Assembly: GCA_035222895.1 (NCBI GenBank)
Contig: JAVYIG010000039.1
Span: 930,001 to 994,000 of the forward strand
Source: Strongylocentrotus droebachiensis
Taxonomy: Eukaryota; Echinodermata; Echinoidea; Camarodonta; Strongylocentrotidae
Direction of reading: 5' to 3'
Length of the DNA: 64,000 nucleotides
The notes beneath the pieces are model-generated. The model was not told where the DNA came from, searched no databases, and was given only the letters and a program-made list of their open reading frames with translations. The translations under genes and the position numbers were made by a program. Positions 1-12,284 of this stretch are shown here, piece by piece. How positions within the stretch are numbered: position 1 is the stretch's first letter; each line of letters starts with the position of its first letter.

Positions 1-1612
1 CCCCTACTCCCAATGATTTACGTTAATCGTAGGTTTGGCTAAAAATCGTCATGTGAAATTTGAAATGGATTCAAGTGACGTGCAGTCGCAAGGACCGCTG
101 AAACTATTTGAAATACGCTCATCTGAATAATGTAAATACTGCTTGGTGTTTCCCTTTAAGTCCGTCGCGTGATGAACGCTCCTCGACTTGAGTGTTCGAA
201 ACTGCTCGAGAGAGTCTACTGTAGCTGACGGCCTCCGACTACTGACACTCGCCGCCGCTTTATTTCCATAAAAGCGTCTCGTTTCACTCTGCCTATAACG
301 GTGGCCCACTCACGCCTGTTCCGTCTCGGCCGCTGACAGAGTAAGCACTGAAATTTCCTACGACTGCGTCCTCGCCTCTGCTATCAAGTGCGTTGTTCGT
401 GCTCACTTTTCGTCAACTATCCATTGGAATATTCACGAGATTGAACCGTCACTGGATCAGGAAACTATTCCCATCTACAGAAATGTATCTGACTGTTTGA
501 TTTATCTTCCAAGTGATATTTGGCAAGCTTTTAATTGCACGGTGCTCTTCTGCGAAACTCTTCGATTTCGAACTTGGAGTCGGTGTCGTGCAGCGGAGCT
601 GATTCACCGAATCCGAAATCGAATGCGTCATTATATCGCTGATTTTGTGTGCTTCCCGTGCTTGGATCGGATTTATATTTTGCCTGTGTAAACTCACATG
701 CTTTGAAATACAGTACGTGAAATACCGAGGACGGAGCCTGATTTTACAGTGAACAGCAAGACCTAGAACTCACCGCTGTAAAATCGGAAGTAAAAGCTCA
801 TTCAAGGTGACGTGCGTTTGCACCTAACCCGGGACTCCAGCCAGACACACACGTCGTTATCGCGAGAGGAAAACCCGTCACAGCTAGACAAAAATCAGGA
901 GAACTCAATACCGCGTGTTTGGTGGTGAATTGGAAGTTGGAAGTCATATTTAAAGTTAAATTTTCCACGTAATATTGTCTTGCAAGTGTTTTCTAGCTGT
1001 AGAAGTTGAATTACAGAGGATTGGATAATTGAATTGATCGACTTAAACGTGAAAGAAAACATTTAAAGAAAATATTGAATGACTGCCGAGTTAACCATTG
1101 TTGGTATTGGTAGCATCGGGAATATTGTTTCACACGCATTGCAGCCATACTTTCTTTGAATCTGTTTCCTTCTGTATTGATTCAACGTGAATTTTGGAAA
1201 TTTATACTGTGGGCCTACGCTGTCATTAAACATCTGGAATAACTGCACTATTGTACTCAATATTCTGATGATAGTATAATATTTCTTACTATATGGAATG
1301 ACTTGTGATTGATGGCAATATTTCGGAAATTTTAACTTCTCTTATGTCGAGGTAAGTAATTTTCTTTTATAATAATATAGCCAGCCCTTGGGTACAAAAT
1401 TAAGGCTTTTACTGTTTGATATAAATGCTCAAATAATCTTCGTGTGTTTATTTTTGTTTGCCCTTATTTTGAATATACCGTTGTAAGTGTATTTCATATT
1501 TTGCAACCAAAGACGTGGATTTTAAGTATAAGTTCTTGAAACAACATCGGTAATTTATCCGAATAACCAGAGCGCATGGTCATACATTTAGGCCTCTCCA
1601 ATAAACGTGACA
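1..1612. other. Non-coding, no gene recognised
   Basis: Reading frames here are short and match nothing I recognise. A small stem is formed by 740-751 and 774-785 (one mismatch). A good splice-donor string, GAG then GTAAGTAA, occurs at 1352, so a 5' exon of a host gene could end here, but I see no matching acceptor or coding frame. The first ~400 bases are relatively CpG-rich. I cannot tell promoter from ordinary intergenic DNA. Confidence 0.5.
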
Positions 1613-1640
1613 GGGGGGGGGGGCGAATCCCCCCCCCCCC
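1613..1640. repeat. G-run/C-run hairpin
   Basis: Eleven G, a five-base spacer, then twelve C. Each strand can fold back on itself, and the runs could also form G-quadruplex or i-motif structures. It may be simple slippage, but the adjacent complementary pairing is unusual compared with the many single C-runs in the window. Confidence 0.8.
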
Positions 1641-2136
1641 ACTCCCCCATTTACAGACCAGTAGAACTTTAACTTGGTAGAAGTTATAGGGTTATTCGAA
1701 CAGAGATATTGATCATTCAGCTCAGAAACTGGGTGATCTCACAGACTCGGGAGAAAATAATCCGCAAGAAAGATAATATAAAGAGGATTCACTCACCGTT
1801 TAAAACGCGACGGCTGTATGCTACCACACACACTCACCAATTAAGACCGATTAGGCGAGGATCATTATGACGTCATCAGACATCAGTGAGCCGCTTGCTT
1901 CTTATTGCCGTTGATCTCTCGCGATCTTCGTGAATAGTCACGTGTCAAATGTTTTGACTCGAGAGCAAGTAGTTTCTTTATCCCCCCCCCCCCCCACCTC
2001 TTTCCCATGCATGTGTCTTCCAACATTTTCTCTTAGGATCATGCATGCCCACATTTTTTTTTATTTCATCCAATTTTGTTATCATGGTGTAGAGTAGGTG
2101 ATTTTCCCTCCTCTCTTGTCTTTCGATTTCCCACGT
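1641..2136. other. Non-coding, with C14 run and a CRE-like palindrome
   Basis: A C-run lies at 1982-1995 and the 8-bp palindrome TGACGTCA at 1868-1875, the classic CREB/ATF site. A lone site has little predictive value. Nothing else is recognised. Confidence 0.5.
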
Positions 2137-2511
2137 TTAAAGGTAAAGACCAGTAATGGTAATGCGATTGCATTGTGAAAGAAACGTTGTGGAATCGATC
2201 AGAAAAGGTTGATCATCTAGCATCTAGCATCTGCAAGGTTCTGGAATCATCAAAATGATAAGAAATTTGGCCCATTCTTCGTAAAGTTACAAGCACTATA
2301 CACAGAAAGATGTATATGGGACTACCCTATATCTCTCACACGACCATGAGAGAAACAAATTTACCAAATATATGAATTAGTAGGCGGTTTCCCGGCAAAT
2401 TTTGTATCATCATGTATTAGTCAAAACATATTCTTTCACATGATTGGTAATGAGAGCTTCCATTTCATTTTTTGAAATTGGGGCGTTTCCAATACTGGTC
2501 TTTACCTTTAA
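2137..2511. mobile_element. MITE, TTAA family A, copy 1
   Basis: A 375-bp non-autonomous element bounded by perfect 19-bp inverted repeats, TTAAAGGTAAAGACCAGTA at 2137-2155 and its complement at 2493-2511. A second copy lies at 26671-27044 in opposite orientation. The outermost TTAA at both ends is consistent with a TTAA target duplication, as made by piggyBac and Kolobok transposases; that link is inference. The half nearest 2137 shares a ~150-bp core with family B elements elsewhere in the window. Confidence 0.88.
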
Positions 2512-5500
2512 TGTGCTTTTCATCATTTAAGACCCCCCCCCCCCCCGGAAAAAAAGCATCGTCTTGGAAATAATTTGGGACCCCTACCTCTCCCCCTCCC
2601 AGATCACTGTTATTGGCGGGAAGGGGATGAGAGAATAGGATAGGCGTCGAGGAGAGGTAATATAGGAGCGAGAGGACGATACTCAAAACATGGCTAGTTT
2701 CTTGTCTTTGTCAGCTACCTGTTATGGATATGATGAAAGAATTCAAGTTTCGATGTTCCCGCCCTTCATTCTCATTTGAGAATCACTCTCCATCAATCAA
2801 GACCGACATCACGTGACTAAATTCTTCAAGATGATCACATACGAAGAGGATAGACGTAGGAGATAATTAAATGAATGCAAGGGGAAGTGGATGGGACAGT
2901 GATGTAAAGTTGTAAACAATCCTACTAGTTTGGCTAGTTTTAAATAATATTGAAGAACAAAATGAGAGCAACAATTTTCTGGTCAGAGAGGACATAATTA
3001 TAACAAGTGGTGTGTGAGAGATATATTAGCAAGGTAGAGAGATAGAGAGAGAGAGAGAGGTGATTCTAAATAGCAACCTATCGATGCGTCGATATTGATT
3101 ATTTTGTGAACACGGGTGACTTTACCTTTGGAAGATAACCGCCTTTTCAATGCTCCCATTGTTCCGTGCGATTCGTTTCACTCAATGAACCGGCTAAAAG
3201 TACATGTACGTCAAGGATCCTAATGATGGCTATCAAGGAAGAAAGAAAAAAACGGTTCGCAAAAGGGTCTGAAAACTCGGACAATTATTATTCGTTTGAA
3301 TTAATTGCTGTGAGGCAAGAAATCGTTTGATGACCAGAACCATTGTAAGTATTGTTCATAATGTTTGTTCTGAACTCTGCTGGCTCTTCAAAGCGGAAAA
3401 TATGACGATCATTATGACTTGAAAAAAAATTGAACTTGCTGCCGATATTTCTAGTAGGCCTGTGCCTATAGGCTATACCAGGGACCAACTCACTGCATTT
3501 ACTAAACAAGCGCATGGGGATACTGTCAAGAATTATGACGATCAATATGTAAGATTTATGAAAATGTTTCCTTCCCCTTCATGATTTTTAAAAGCAGATA
3601 ATGTTGTAGGGGTGACGTGGAGGTCCCCTTTAAAATGACAGCCTCCCACCCCCTCCCCCGTCGATGTAGCTTCTCCATCTTATTACGTTAGGAAATATTG
3701 GACATGATACAATGAGAGCGTTTACTATTTTTTTTTTCTCAGCCAAATATCATGATCAGACGATCCGCCCGCCCGCCCACACGGTTCTACTTTTCGTGCC
3801 TCATTAGGTTACCCACTAAACGTGATTCAAAGAAGAAAAAATAGAGTCCCGAATTGAATAAGGAAATGTTATGATGTTGCAATGTGATGCAACGTAGGAC
3901 GTTTGAGGAAACATCGCTGCCTGTCAGCTTTGGAACTTTGTTTTTGTATCGAAACGAAATAGAAGACATCGTGTGTTGGTTTGGGATGTGAGGGAATCGT
4001 GTCAGTAGCCTCTTCTGCGTTCTGCGCTTGACCGCAAACTATTATTGTCTCCTTTTTTAGATTGACCACAGCAAACGCTGCCTTTCAGTTTGGGTCGCAT
4101 CCTGGATAGGTGAGTGAATAGAAGAACTCACGGACGGGAAGATGGTCCATCAATCAATTTTGATTGAGGATTCGATAGAAATAAAGAGAGTATGAATCGA
4201 GGAAGACGAAGGTTAAGACGAACAAGAAGATCGGCACAGTGTCGTGGAATAAAGACTCTAGAGAGGTGTAAAGAGTTACTTGAGCTGTGCACTCGGCTTT
4301 GGGTGACGAAAAGTGGAGGCCGAATTCCCCCCTTTTTAATGCAATACGTTATGCGGATTATCTGTTTGTGTATTTAACTTTGAGAAAGGGAATAGGAAAG
4401 AAAATGAGAAATAAAACCGTTGGTAAATTCTACCTGCATGGTAAACTTTTTGAGATTTCAAAGACAAACCCTTTGTTGGGTGACATGAAGAATTTTACCC
4501 TTCCTACGCTGCTTCAAGCAGCTCTCTGGGCAATAATTTATGTAAAATGGAGCTCATTACGTTATATTTTGTAATTTTCGTGATATTTAGTGACGTGGTC
4601 CAGTTGGCCGTTTTCCACTAATTCTAATCCGCTTTTTTGCTAAACTCACGCGTGGCTGTCTTGAAGGTGGGCTCTTTACGTTTCAAAGTTAGACACCATC
4701 ATTATTTTCATTTACATTATTGTGTTGATGTTACGTCATGATATCGGGCCAGCTATATGCTGTGGGCATACGACTACCCGTTTTATGATAAATAGGTCCA
4801 CTAAAACATTTAACTTGCGTTCTCGGAGCTTCGTATATATCGGGCGACGATGGGATAATGTCTGCCTTGAATCAAGAGTGGGAGTACGCAGTAGTGAGCT
4901 CGTAACGCTGTATAACCCGCCTATATTTAGCCCGTCCCTACGTTTAACGAGTTAGACGGTGCGATTGCGTGTCATTGGCGGGTGCGTAGACATCAACGAA
5001 TAACCTAGTCTGAGTTGCCAGACACTTTAACAATTACGTGCGGCGATCGTTTTATGCAAGGCCGTAATTCACAATATTTTGTATTAATCATGTTAAGATC
5101 ATGATGACACCTTTCAGAATGCTTGAGAATTGTATCAGGGTTCGTTAAATAGTGCAGGTAGCGAATCCATTAATCGTCGTATACCTCAAGCGGGTCTGTT
5201 TGATGTATTCTAATAACGTTAATATCAACGGAGAGCGATTGCAAAGAGGGTCGGTGAGCCTTTGTCGTGTTCACATGGAAATAAATCCCCGAGTGGCCCT
5301 ATTCACACGACAAATGTAACTTGATGTTCATGTACACGTGCATGTTATGGTAAAACAAACACTTAAAATAGTGGTGAATGTTTGTGGGAACGTGATAAGA
5401 AGCCGCATTTGTGGTATTTGCTATGTTTGGGGTTCGTGAAGGGATTGGATATTAACTGATTAAGATTCTATTCGCACGTTTCCATGGCAAGTCTGGAAAC

Positions 5501-5977
5501 CAAACGTGTTTGTCCTCGTCACGTATCGAATAAAATTGAGGAGTCCAGAAACAAGAGAATCGTTTTGATAAATTCAATCATTTTGTATGGGATATGAATG
5601 TGGGCCCTGACTGCACTGCTCGATAGAAATTAGCGATTGTCGTTATTTGGTGTCGCAGAATCAAGAGAGGTAATCACTGTGCTTTTGAATTGCTGTGGAA
5701 AGAAGACACACAACGGGTAATGTTAAACAAATGCTTAATCTGCATTCAGATTAAGATTCTAGATTTTCTAAATTCCACGGGCCATATTCTCGAAAATCAT
5801 CATGATTATGTTCAAGTTCATGGATATAATATTATTATGACGGTTTCGAGAAACTAGCCCCGGGAGCGTATGAACTATGATGGTACCTCTGTTTGGGGCA
5901 GTGAGCATAATTTTATATGCTAGAATGGCAGAGTAGTTTGGGGTCATGAACACGGACGTCGTGACGATTATAATAGG
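2512..5977. other. Non-coding, no gene recognised
   Basis: C-run at 2533-2546, a (GA)n tract near 3040-3058, and otherwise unique sequence. A possible 49-bp micro-exon at 4061-4109 (pyrimidine-rich AG before it, GTGAGT after it, one open frame) is too short to claim. Frames around 4190-4570 and 4720-4955 are open for 60-95 codons but resemble no protein I know. Confidence 0.5.
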
Positions 5978-6114
5978 GACTTTTAGATTTGCACGTCTAC
6001 ATAGTGGACTGCTACGTGTGGTGTCCTTTGGCAGTGCCTTAAAAGGACATCACATTGCCTTAAAAGGACGCCACACGTAGCAGTCCACTTTGTCGACGTG
6101 CAAATCTAAAAGTC
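5978..6114. mobile_element. Foldback (hairpin) element, ~137 bp
   Basis: Nearly perfect inverted repeat. The left arm starts GACTTTTAGATTTGCACGTC at 5978, and its complement ends at 6114. Arms are about 50 bases with few mismatches. The loop contains a repeated CCTTAAAAGGA-like motif. Size and structure suit a small MITE or foldback element. No convincing target duplication could be assigned by eye and no second copy is present. Confidence 0.8.
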
Positions 6115-7222
6115 TCTCTAGTCATCGGATCATGTGGTATACGGTGTTAGGGTTTGATGTGAGTTGGGCTATACGTGGTTAAGATTTGAGGTGTGAAGGG
6201 GTACTTGGATGGCACTTGAGACCCGCACCTCTCGCTTCCCAACAGTCATTGGGGTATCACATCTCTTTTATCGGAAAGGAAGACTGGAGGACTGAAGAAA
6301 AAAAACACGTTAAAACCATGGCAGGGACGTGGCGAGAGCGAGGTCGTGTTATTCGATATCGAATTCGGCAAACGCGGGGAATCGGCGGAATGATCAGAAA
6401 GATGCGCTACCATCCTGCCAAAGATTCGCCGCACTTGCGCTTGCTCTTGAATCTTATCGCTTAGCATTCTATCCCTGAACCCCCCCCCCCCCTCTTTCTC
6501 TCTTTCATACACCTTGTCCATGCGTGGTTTTTTTTTCTCTCTCTTTTGGCTCGCTCGTCGCTCTCTCTGTTCCATCGATGTCGTTCATTCCTCGCGTTCG
6601 TCCCCCATCTCATCTGATTTACCCCTCCCATTTTCTTCGCCGTCTCAAATTTCATTTATCTTCACCCGTCGTCTGCTGTCCCATATTCCGAATTATCATC
6701 GAATCTTTGCCCATCCCCGCCACGTTTCGCCCCCTAGGCATCCTTCCCTTACTAAACGCATCTTCCCGGCTTTCCAGCTCCGGTGGGAGAACGTGGAAGG
6801 AAACCAGTAAATTGTGAGGAGGAGCAGAGATAGAAAGGAATGTTAAAAAGTGATGAGATTGAATTCTGGTCATATGCCATAACATTCTATTTGTAGGAAT
6901 GACATAGAGTAATCAACCTTGCTCGCGTCTTTCGATATTTTGGGTCATTTTGCGTTTTTGAGCTGCAAAATAACGCTAACATACAGGTATGGTAGAAAAC
7001 AATTTATTTGCTGATCACCCGGATGTTCTCATCTGCATGAAAACATGTTAGAATTCCAGGATCAAGAAGAAGACGATGACGATGGTGAAGAAACGGTATT
7101 TATTAGCAATATTTAGTTACTTTTTTTCTTCAGGTTTGGTCTTTAACATTTACCAGTTTAAGTGGTAATTTCCCGCAATTTTGAGAGAAGTTGACATAAT
7201 CGTACAAAACACAAGACTGCCT
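6115..7222. other. Non-coding, pyrimidine-rich block
   Basis: C-run at 6480-6492 followed by a C/T-rich stretch to about 6790, which produces overlapping frames on both strands. None looks like a protein. The remainder is unique. Confidence 0.5.
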
Positions 7223-7427
7223 TTAAAGGCACACTGCCATACTTGTAGCTACTTGCTCCCTCTATATAGAAAACTTCCCCAATCGGTGCCTGTTGGTCCC
7301 CCATGATCCTCTTTTTCTTATGTTAAATGAGAGCTGAGTTTAATGAGATAGCCACCTGTCACAGTGACCTCGATGGCTCGCTGTGTGGTCTAATCCCTTC
7401 TTGCCCAGTAGTGGTGACGGTCTTTAA
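7223..7427 (+). mobile_element. MITE, TTAA family C, copy 1
   Basis: About 205 bp, from TTAAAGGCACACTGCC to a closing CTTTAA. Clearly homologous to 37232-37426 (same orientation) and 12099-12284 (opposite). The shared interior includes TCGGTGCCTGTTGGTCCCCC and a GAGAGCTGA block. Inverted ends are imperfect, about 17 bp. TTAA at both edges suggests a TTAA-targeting transposase. Confidence 0.85.
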
Positions 7428-7747
7428 ACTTGGAGGAAATCGGTTACAAAAAAGAGGATGTTGGAGGCGCAGGTAAAGGTCGATGGGGATGAGGATAGTG
7501 TGTGTAAGAGGAGGAGGTTGAGGAGGAATAATCGAATTACCAATCTAAGAAAAAGGGGGATGGTGGTGTCACTGGTGTGGATGTGGCAACTGGACTTGAA
7601 CCTCTGGTAGACCTGGAAAGTGGACTGTGAAGATGACGGACGTATAGGAAGAGAGAAAGAGAGAGAGAGAGACCTGACAGGACAGAATGGCAAAAGTGGA
7701 CGAGAAAGCCAAAGACGAAAGCTGAAGACCGATGTGCGGTTGAGTTA
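7428..7747. other. Non-coding purine-rich spacer
   Basis: Purine-rich, with a short (GA)n tract near 7653-7672. No gene seen. Confidence 0.5.
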
Positions 7748-8072
7748 GGGTACGTTTATGCTCGATTTTGAAGGCAGAATGAGCGATTTGAAACGCTCAT
7801 CGTAATCACAGTTCACGGTGTACTGTTTATGCTCACTTCTCTGGTTCCTCCAGGCATGATTCTGGCTCTGCAGCTGGATTCGCTTCCCCAGAAACCGTCT
7901 TTTTGCAAAATCGCCGATCCAAAACGCACCTTTTTTGTGAGTTTACGATCGGCGATTACGATCGCCGTTTTTTGGTGAATCTACACAAATGAGAAAGGAC
8001 TCAACCGTGTTTGAACTAAACGCGTAACAAATGCATCATTCTGGCCAGAAAAAGTTGAGCATAAACGTACCC
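7748..8072. mobile_element. MITE, PIF/Harbinger-like, 325 bp
   Basis: Perfect 16-bp inverted ends: GGGTACGTTTATGCTC at 7748-7763 and its complement at 8057-8072. They are flanked on both sides by TTA (7745-7747 and 8073-8075), a 3-bp direct target duplication. PIF/Harbinger elements typically make TWA duplications and often begin with GGG or GGC, so that superfamily is the best fit. There is no coding capacity. Confidence 0.85.
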
Positions 8073-9350
8073 TTAGACGATCGAGACGTAAGGCTGAAAG
8101 TGGAGAGGGCCAATGAATACCCTAGAGAAGATGTTGGATGCCCCATCATGAAGGTTCTTGGGTTGTTCTTCCCGAGGTTCGTAATTCCAAACGCACGAAC
8201 TTCCTTCAGTACTGTTAAAGAGATGGGGTTGATAGTGATCGTCATCACGAAACTGTCCATGATTTTGATGTCTGTTGTTCCAAAGGAATCTAAGATTAAA
8301 AAGGAAAAATATCTAAATCTACGGTCCCGGTACAATTCGAAAGAGCGTTTCTATAGACAATGGAGAATAATCCTATCATTTTTTAAATTAAATTCTTGGT
8401 TTGAAGTTGGAATTGGACTAGTTTGAAACATCGCGTTTTCGAACGAATCACAGACCGTCGGGGAAAAAAACCCTGCCCCCCCAAAAAAAAAAAGTATGTT
8501 TCTGCTCGAAGTTTCAGAGACACCGTCATCCAATACATCCTCGCAGTAGACTACCAGATCAAAATTCAGATTCCCTGAAAGCCGAAATGATATTGATCAT
8601 CATGAATTTTTCAAGGACACGTTTGGTTTGCTGTGCACGTATATCAAATAATGTAGACCCATAAATGTGTTTGCTTATCAGGTTCATTCTGGGCATTGTA
8701 GTGAAATGTTTACCTTTCGCTCCAACAATATTTCAATTTTCTCGATAATCGATATGTATAATTATGATTATGGGTTGAAGAAGTTTAGTGAAACATCGAG
8801 GAAAAGTGTTGAGGAAGACACAGGAAAAATACAAAGAAGAAATAACAATGAAGAGAGAGACAGACAGATTGAAGGCATTAAAGATATGTTTTCGGTTAGT
8901 CATACCCCTCTAAGAGATATTTTAATTCATCCGTCGTGATTGATATGTCTGTTTGTAATCATCAAAAGATATAAACCGACCACAGTCACCATTATACACA
9001 ATACACAATAATGGTTTGCCGCATTGTGTCTGCTTATCAATATCGAAGGAAAATGCGATAAAATGGCTTTGTCTCGTCTCTTTGCGGTTCTTTTGCAAAA
9101 CATTTAGCAGTCGAACACCAAGTGATTATGCATACAATGTTTTTACTTTTTAGAAATGTATCTACCTCTATTTTGTGGACTTTGCGCTATTCCAGGATCA
9201 AATGCTCTCTTTCACTTTCGTACATGTAGTTAGTAACTATTTGCTAACCCCCTCTCCCCACCACCACCATCCTACTCCCCCGCCCCCACGAGGAAACTAG
9301 ACTTCAACAGTCCGCGAGAAGCCGATACTGCATGGGAATGATTATGCAGA
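8073..9350. other. Non-coding; a ~300-bp stretch open on both strands
   Basis: 8036-8335 is open on the minus strand and 8031-8426 on the plus strand, overlapping the MITE end. Neither translation resembles a family I know. Elsewhere there are a short A-run after a C-run (8475-8494) and C-rich DNA near 9247-9290. Nothing else is recognised. Confidence 0.4.
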
Positions 9351-9468
9351 TTTTAATACCCAGCTATTGAATATGGCTTTATTTCTCGATAATAAAAGAT
9401 ATCGTCAATAAAATACGGGTCCGCCGCAGAGAAAAGGACTTATTGTCACCAGCAGTTGGGTATTAAAA
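9351..9468. repeat. Short inverted repeat, 118 bp
   Basis: TTTTAATACCCAGCT at 9351-9365 pairs with 9454-9468 with one mismatch, around an 88-bp interior. Size and layout suit a tiny MITE. No copy elsewhere and no clear target duplication. Confidence 0.55.
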
Positions 9469-11482
9469 CTACGGAGGGTTAAAAGACCATCAGCGCGATA
9501 ATATGGTTTTGATCGGCTATGATAATGAGAGAAAAGAGAATATCAAATAAGTGTTAGTCAATGTTTGACCGTTACGTGCGTCACATCTCTGCAAGTAAAC
9601 ATCAAAGTTTAATAGCTAGAGAGCTATTAGTGACTGATATGGCATATAATTAGCCGGGAGAACGTGTACTATGGTAGGGATCGTCTCAGAAAGGTCATGG
9701 TTTATATTCCTCGATGTCTGGTAAGCGTCTAGGTAAAAAGTACGACCATATCAATAATATCATCGAAGATAAGATAGCATTCGTCAAGCTTATGTGAATG
9801 TCTTCGCAGGAAGAAAAAAAATAGTTCTAGGAACATCGTGAGAGAGAAACAGAGATTCAAGGAGATAGGTCGCAGAACTGCGAGAAATTTAGCAATGACG
9901 TCAACAGAGAAATGGCCAAAAAAATGTAAATGCGGACCAAAACGTAACCCCCTTTAATTTAACTTTTCTGAAATGAAACCATACCGTTGATTGTATGACA
10001 TCTAGAGATAGCAGGCTTTGAAAGTTTACGGCATCTCTTCTTGGAAGAAGCTCGTCTTGTCGCCTCCTGTGCTGCCTTGATATTTCATAATTAAGTCATG
10101 ATCAGTCGAAGTATGCTCACCTTTTTATTGGATCGTCGACGGTTTGTCGGATTCTGCGCACGAGGCGTCGTGTCCTTTGCGTTATAACATGCGCTATTAA
10201 ATCCAGCTTGTCAAGGCCCCCTTCTTATAAAGATTTGTGATTGATTCAAATCAATCGCGAGCCCTCCAATCATTCGCAAGTTTGCAGTCTCACATCACTT
10301 ATATATTTTTTACATATTTTCGATTGATATTAGTCGAAAATAATAAGTTACGATTACTATCAAATGTTTATAAGCCGGGGCCCAGATATGCACATTTTTT
10401 GTGTGTGAACGATGTCACATGGTGCGTCAAAGACCGCGTCAGCTGGTGACGCAGTCTTACGTCAGACAGATGACGTCATGTGTGCATGTGTAGCGGGTTT
10501 CGCATAAACTAGGGGTTTGAGATAAGGGGCAACAGATTCCTTTTATATTGCATTAATTGGCTCTATGGGAATTCATATCCTTTTCACAGCTTATAACAAT
10601 AATTATCATGATAACAATTATTGTAGCATTTCTAAGCGCTGTACTATTTTTATGGCACTAGACAGCGTGGATTGTCTTTTCAGACCCAGTAAATAACTTT
10701 TCATGGACGAGGTCGTACCGTGAGCACGAGACTCGAATATTTATGACTGACGCGTGACTTGACTGTGATTGTCAAGTATGGTCATTCCAGTCGTGTAGCA
10801 TTCTGTTTTGAAGCTCCTTGGACTACTCATGTTTTTCGGCTTATCCCTTCGTTACATCTCCACAATTCCCCCCCCCCCCCCCTTCACTACTCTGCTCGAT
10901 TCGTTTCATCTGGCTAACGGGTTGCACGACACATCCCAAGCGACCATTGCTCCGCGGTTAATATTCTACATTAGTCAAATACCCCAACCAAAACAACCTT
11001 GGACTTAAACGGTAGTTCATGAGTTTAAAGGGTTACAATAGCTATGAATTTATAACCCAATTGCAATCCTAATCCTAATCCTATCCATTTGACGAAATTA
11101 AACCCGACGCAAAAAAAATGACGCCGGGGCGTACCAACATGGCGGTATGAGCACTAAAGCAGGGACATACTGCGAAATAGATAAATAATGTGGAGCGAGA
11201 GGGGAGTCACGTTGGAGAGGAAGAGAGAAACGTAAGGAAAGAGAGAGAAAGAAGATTGAGATTCTTTGCATGACTAGTGATGGATAGTTCGGTCTTGCCT
11301 CTGATGTCATCAACCCATGCGTAACGCGGCTGCGTCGGTCGGGTGGTTGACTAAGCCCTGCCGGCCTGTCGAGGCACCCATCCCGAAATTGCGTCCTTCT
11401 CGACAGCGATGTAGCGTAGAAGGACGTGAATAATGTATCGGCCCGCGCACCAGGGCCGATGATGAACTGCGACTTCCAGCCT
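9469..11482. other. Non-coding, with small hairpin and C-run
   Basis: A 12-bp-arm hairpin lies at 10430-10458 (one mismatch, 5-base loop) next to TGACGTCA. A C-run is at 10868-10882 and a short (CTAAT)n at about 11070-11085. 11140-11490 has open minus-strand frames of 60-70 codons that I do not recognise. Confidence 0.5.
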
Positions 11483-11940
11483 TTTCACACACAGCTAAAA
11501 TTCATCGTATCTAGAGATGATTAGTATAAACGTGTTGAACTCAACAGTTTTAAACATGTTTATAGACAATTTTCCCTGCGTGAACATCGTTTATACGATG
11601 TTGGGATAGATACGAAGTCGCGATTCATACGCCCCTTAAAGCAGGCTGCAGATACGAAGTTCGTATCTAGAGAGCTTGACATTTTGTGTGTGAAAGGTTA
11701 TTCGTGTTTAAACGTGTTGCAGACGACGTGTTTAAACTGGATGGAGCGTGCGCTTTGCTTTATATGACATGACCTTCAATGCGCAATGGCACTACTGCGC
11801 ATTTTACGAGCAGTAGTTAATCACGAAACGATTAACGATCGCACCGAAATTTCTGTGTGTGAAAGGCTCGTGATTAGTTTAAACACGTTCGAAACACGTT
11901 TATACTAGTCATGTTAATAGAATTTTAGCTGTGTGTGAAA
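11483..11940. mobile_element. Non-autonomous inverted-repeat element, 458 bp
   Basis: Terminal arms of 21 identical bases (11483-11503 and 11920-11940) begin TTTCACACACAGC. Pairing continues discontinuously, for example the AGTATAAACGTGTT block near 11521 and its complement near 11901-11915. The motif TGTGTGTGAAAGG recurs internally near 11690 and 11855, as if the element contains remnants of its own end. AGCC occurs just outside both ends, but offset, so I do not call a target duplication. Confidence 0.75.
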
Positions 11941-12098
11941 TTAGCCTGCCTTAAAAAACCACAGAGATACTACTGGAACTAGTTGAAGTACAGCTACGGT
12001 TGTGGTGGACTAGGCGTACACCCCCTCCTTGGAAAAATGCCCCCTTCCTCCAAAAAGGATACAAAAGAAGGGAAAAGAGAAAAAAAATGCAGTGTTAT

Positions 12099-12284
12099 CT
12101 GCACTAGTTTGACCAGGAGAGATTAGACCTCCCTGCGTGGTCACTGACAGGTGGTTATCTCATCTAATCAGCTCTCAATTAACATAAGGAAAATGGACCA
12201 TGGAGACCAACGGTTACCGATTAGGCATTGTTTTCTACATAATAGAGGGCGCAAGTACCTATAAGTAGTGCAGTGGGGCTTTAA
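12099..12284 (-). mobile_element. MITE, TTAA family C, copy 2
   Basis: Reverse-orientation relative of 7223-7427 and 37232-37426. It ends GTGCAGTGGGGCTTTAA at 12284. The other end is diverged before CTGCACTAGTTTG, so one terminus is probably eroded. Confidence 0.8.

Noticed and set aside
1868-1875. CRE palindrome TGACGTCA (also near 10471 and 60427)
   Set aside because: Eight-base sites occur by chance several times in a window this size; no promoter context.
4061-4109. Possible 49-bp micro-exon (acceptor TTTTTTAG, donor GTGAGT)
   Set aside because: Too short to distinguish from chance; no partner exon visible.
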